Below, one piece after another: positions 62,307 through 64,000 of a stretch of DNA of 64,000 bases. Within the stretch, counting starts at the first letter, position 1, and every line of letters starts with the position of its first letter. The notes beneath the pieces are model-generated. The model saw nothing but the letters and a program-made list of their open reading frames with translations, was not told where the DNA came from and did not search any database. Origin of the DNA: Aradus depressus (Eukaryota > Arthropoda > Insecta > Hemiptera > Aradidae); the NCBI GenBank assembly GCA_963662175.1, contig OY759226.1, positions 22,670,946 through 22,734,945 on the forward strand, in the 5' to 3' direction. Both the position numbers and the translations under genes were made by a program.

Positions 62307-64000
62307 GTCAATATTTGTTTTGTTTATTACTTAATACGTATATAATAATATCAGTATATATTATTATCCCTTTTTATAGTTTACCATTTATATTTCATCC
62401 TTTTGCATTGACTCAACTATAGTTAGCTAGTGGAAAAAAAACACATTAATTTATTCAATAAACAAATTAATTTTTTTTTTTTCTAACATTGATTTAAACT
62501 GTATAGGTAGTCTTAGCTAATTTTGAAACTATATATTAATTTGAAATATTTAAAAATAACAAATTATTTGTTAGGGTTAAGGTTGGTTAGCTAACCCCTT
62601 CTCTTATTCAATTTCAATTGTTGTGGCTAAAATTTCATTAAAACATTTGTTAGGGAGCGGAGTTTCGTTAAAATTAAATTTATGATTAATAAATATTTAA
62701 TTCATGTTTGTAAACATTTATTTTTATTCTTTTGAGCAAAACGAAGCCATTTTGTTTATTTGTATTGTCGTACAGACAGACATTTTATTCAAGTATCAAT
62801 TTTTTTATGAAATGAGTAAGTTGTGAAGTATGTACAACAGTTGTTTTTTTAAAATTAATTTTAGAAATAATAGTGTTGATTATCTGTCCAAATATTATTT
62901 GGAATGTCGAAATTTGAAATTATATTTCATGTTGAAATGGATCCAAAACTTTTTTTTTTTATTGAAAATTGGAACTCTATATTTTCTATATATATAAAAA
63001 AAAAAAAGTATTTTGATAAGTCTTGGTTTGTTAGGAGCTGAACTAGCCGCTCTATCAATCCATTCTCCATTACTATTTTCTACTTTTAATTTACATTGGA
63101 ATTATTGTCCTAATAGTCGTATGATTTTGTTGTCTCATGTTATTAAAATTTTTAGTATGCTCAAATGTATTTCCTGTAGAATGACCAGTATGTGGTATTT
63201 CCACATGTGAACCGCTTATCATATCTCGCGACAGACTTGTCGCACAAACTCAAAAAAAAAGCTCAATCGAATTTTTTTTTGTAATATCTGAAACTGTCGT
63301 AGCATTGTTTCATATTTTGTGTGCTTATGCCATAAAAATTTGGACATCTGATAGGATTGTGCACTGCAATAAGAATTATACAATATTTTATCGTATCGTC
63401 ATTTCGTGCTGTTTTTGCTCCGAAACTGTTACTTTCTCCAAAAAGTGAATATATCCGTTCTTCTGGTGAATTTTGTGCTTTTTAATTTTCATGAATACAC
63501 TTTTTGTCATATAAGCAATAAAATATGAGATATTTACGAAACACTACAAGAAAACATACTTAATTTCAGTTTTACTGCCAACCAACTGACAATTTACTAG
63601 ACTATAATACGCTCAATATGGACATACCGACACTCATTCGTATAAATAGTTGCCACATTTGCTTATTATGTAGACTGTATATATATAGATTGCAAATAAA
63701 TTAATAAATTGAAAAAAAAAAATATATATAGCATATAATTAGGCAACTATTTGTGATGTTAACGCCTCTTAGATGTCAGAAGAGCGTTTTTATTTTTTAT
63801 CTCAATAGATCAATTACATTGAGCATTATAGAAATTTTAATAAAATCAGTCATTAAAATATAAACATTTAATGGCGAAATTCAGGATAATCATTTATAAG
63901 AGATATTTTACAAAATTAGTGTACACAACTTAACGTTTTATGAAAATCTCTTTTATTTTGATGTTTCGACCCAAAATGTCATCTTCGATCCCTTCTTAAT
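62307..64000 (+). other. PRDX5 intron 2, right edge of window
   Basis: AT-rich; I looked for the expected THLPG-type start of the next peroxiredoxin exon and did not find it. A minus-strand motif near 63945-63995 (GAAGATGACATTTTGGGTCG then AAAC) resembles the hammerhead-like cores but departs from the CTGANGA consensus. Confidence 0.5.

Overview
The window is eukaryotic nuclear DNA, almost certainly from an arthropod and probably an insect. The case rests on small exons with GT/AG borders, AT-rich introns, and a dense mix of insect-type transposons: Helitrons, mariner, piggyBac, hAT, pogo/Tigger, Harbinger, jockey-like LINEs and tRNA-derived SINEs. The species cannot be read from the sequence. 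There is no bacterial operon structure, no CRISPR array and no convincing functional tRNA or rRNA gene.

Three host genes can be assembled from exons. (1) A CCDC85-family coiled-coil gene lies on the + strand. Its last five exons (899-8547, 249 codons) are present and its 5' exon is missing. (2) A compact ankyrin-repeat plus SAM gene, closest to ANKS3, lies on the - strand. Six coding exons between 60182 and 12986 join in phase into a complete 265-residue protein. Its second intron is 29.6 kb and holds most of the window's repeats. (3) A peroxiredoxin-5 gene lies on the + strand, head to head with gene 2. It has a mitochondrial leader exon at 60687-60779 and a catalytic exon at 62172-62306, and it runs off the right end. 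CCDC85 and the ANKS3-like gene converge across about 4.4 kb of repeats (8548-12985).

The rest is mobile DNA. 0-8.5 kb: CCDC85 introns with LINE tails, SINEs and a short complete Helitron. 8.9-10.6 kb: an 844-bp direct tandem duplication. 10.7-20 kb: a deleted mariner, a long palindrome, a second Helitron copy, a hAT with exact 8-bp target duplication, and a mariner split by a Harbinger-like element carrying a MADF-domain exon. 21-32 kb: a full SINE with 16-bp target duplication, a 3.5-kb Helitron, a Tigger remnant and a piggyBac-type element flanked by TTAA. 32.3-52.1 kb: the outstanding region, where large Helitrons alternate with arrays of a 441-bp satellite and a recurring 171-bp flank, giving a higher-order tandem structure. 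52-57.5 kb: a second hAT, a second TTAA-flanked element, Helitron fragments, a LINE fragment and a second tRNA-like element.

The points most worth following are the Helitron/satellite higher-order array and the gene-like peptide it amplifies, the G-rich repeats of about 145 bp inside the Helitrons, and a set of hammerhead-ribozyme-like cores, several in inverted pairs, that recall Penelope-like elements. The functional names rest on recognition of conserved motifs from memory; no database search was possible.
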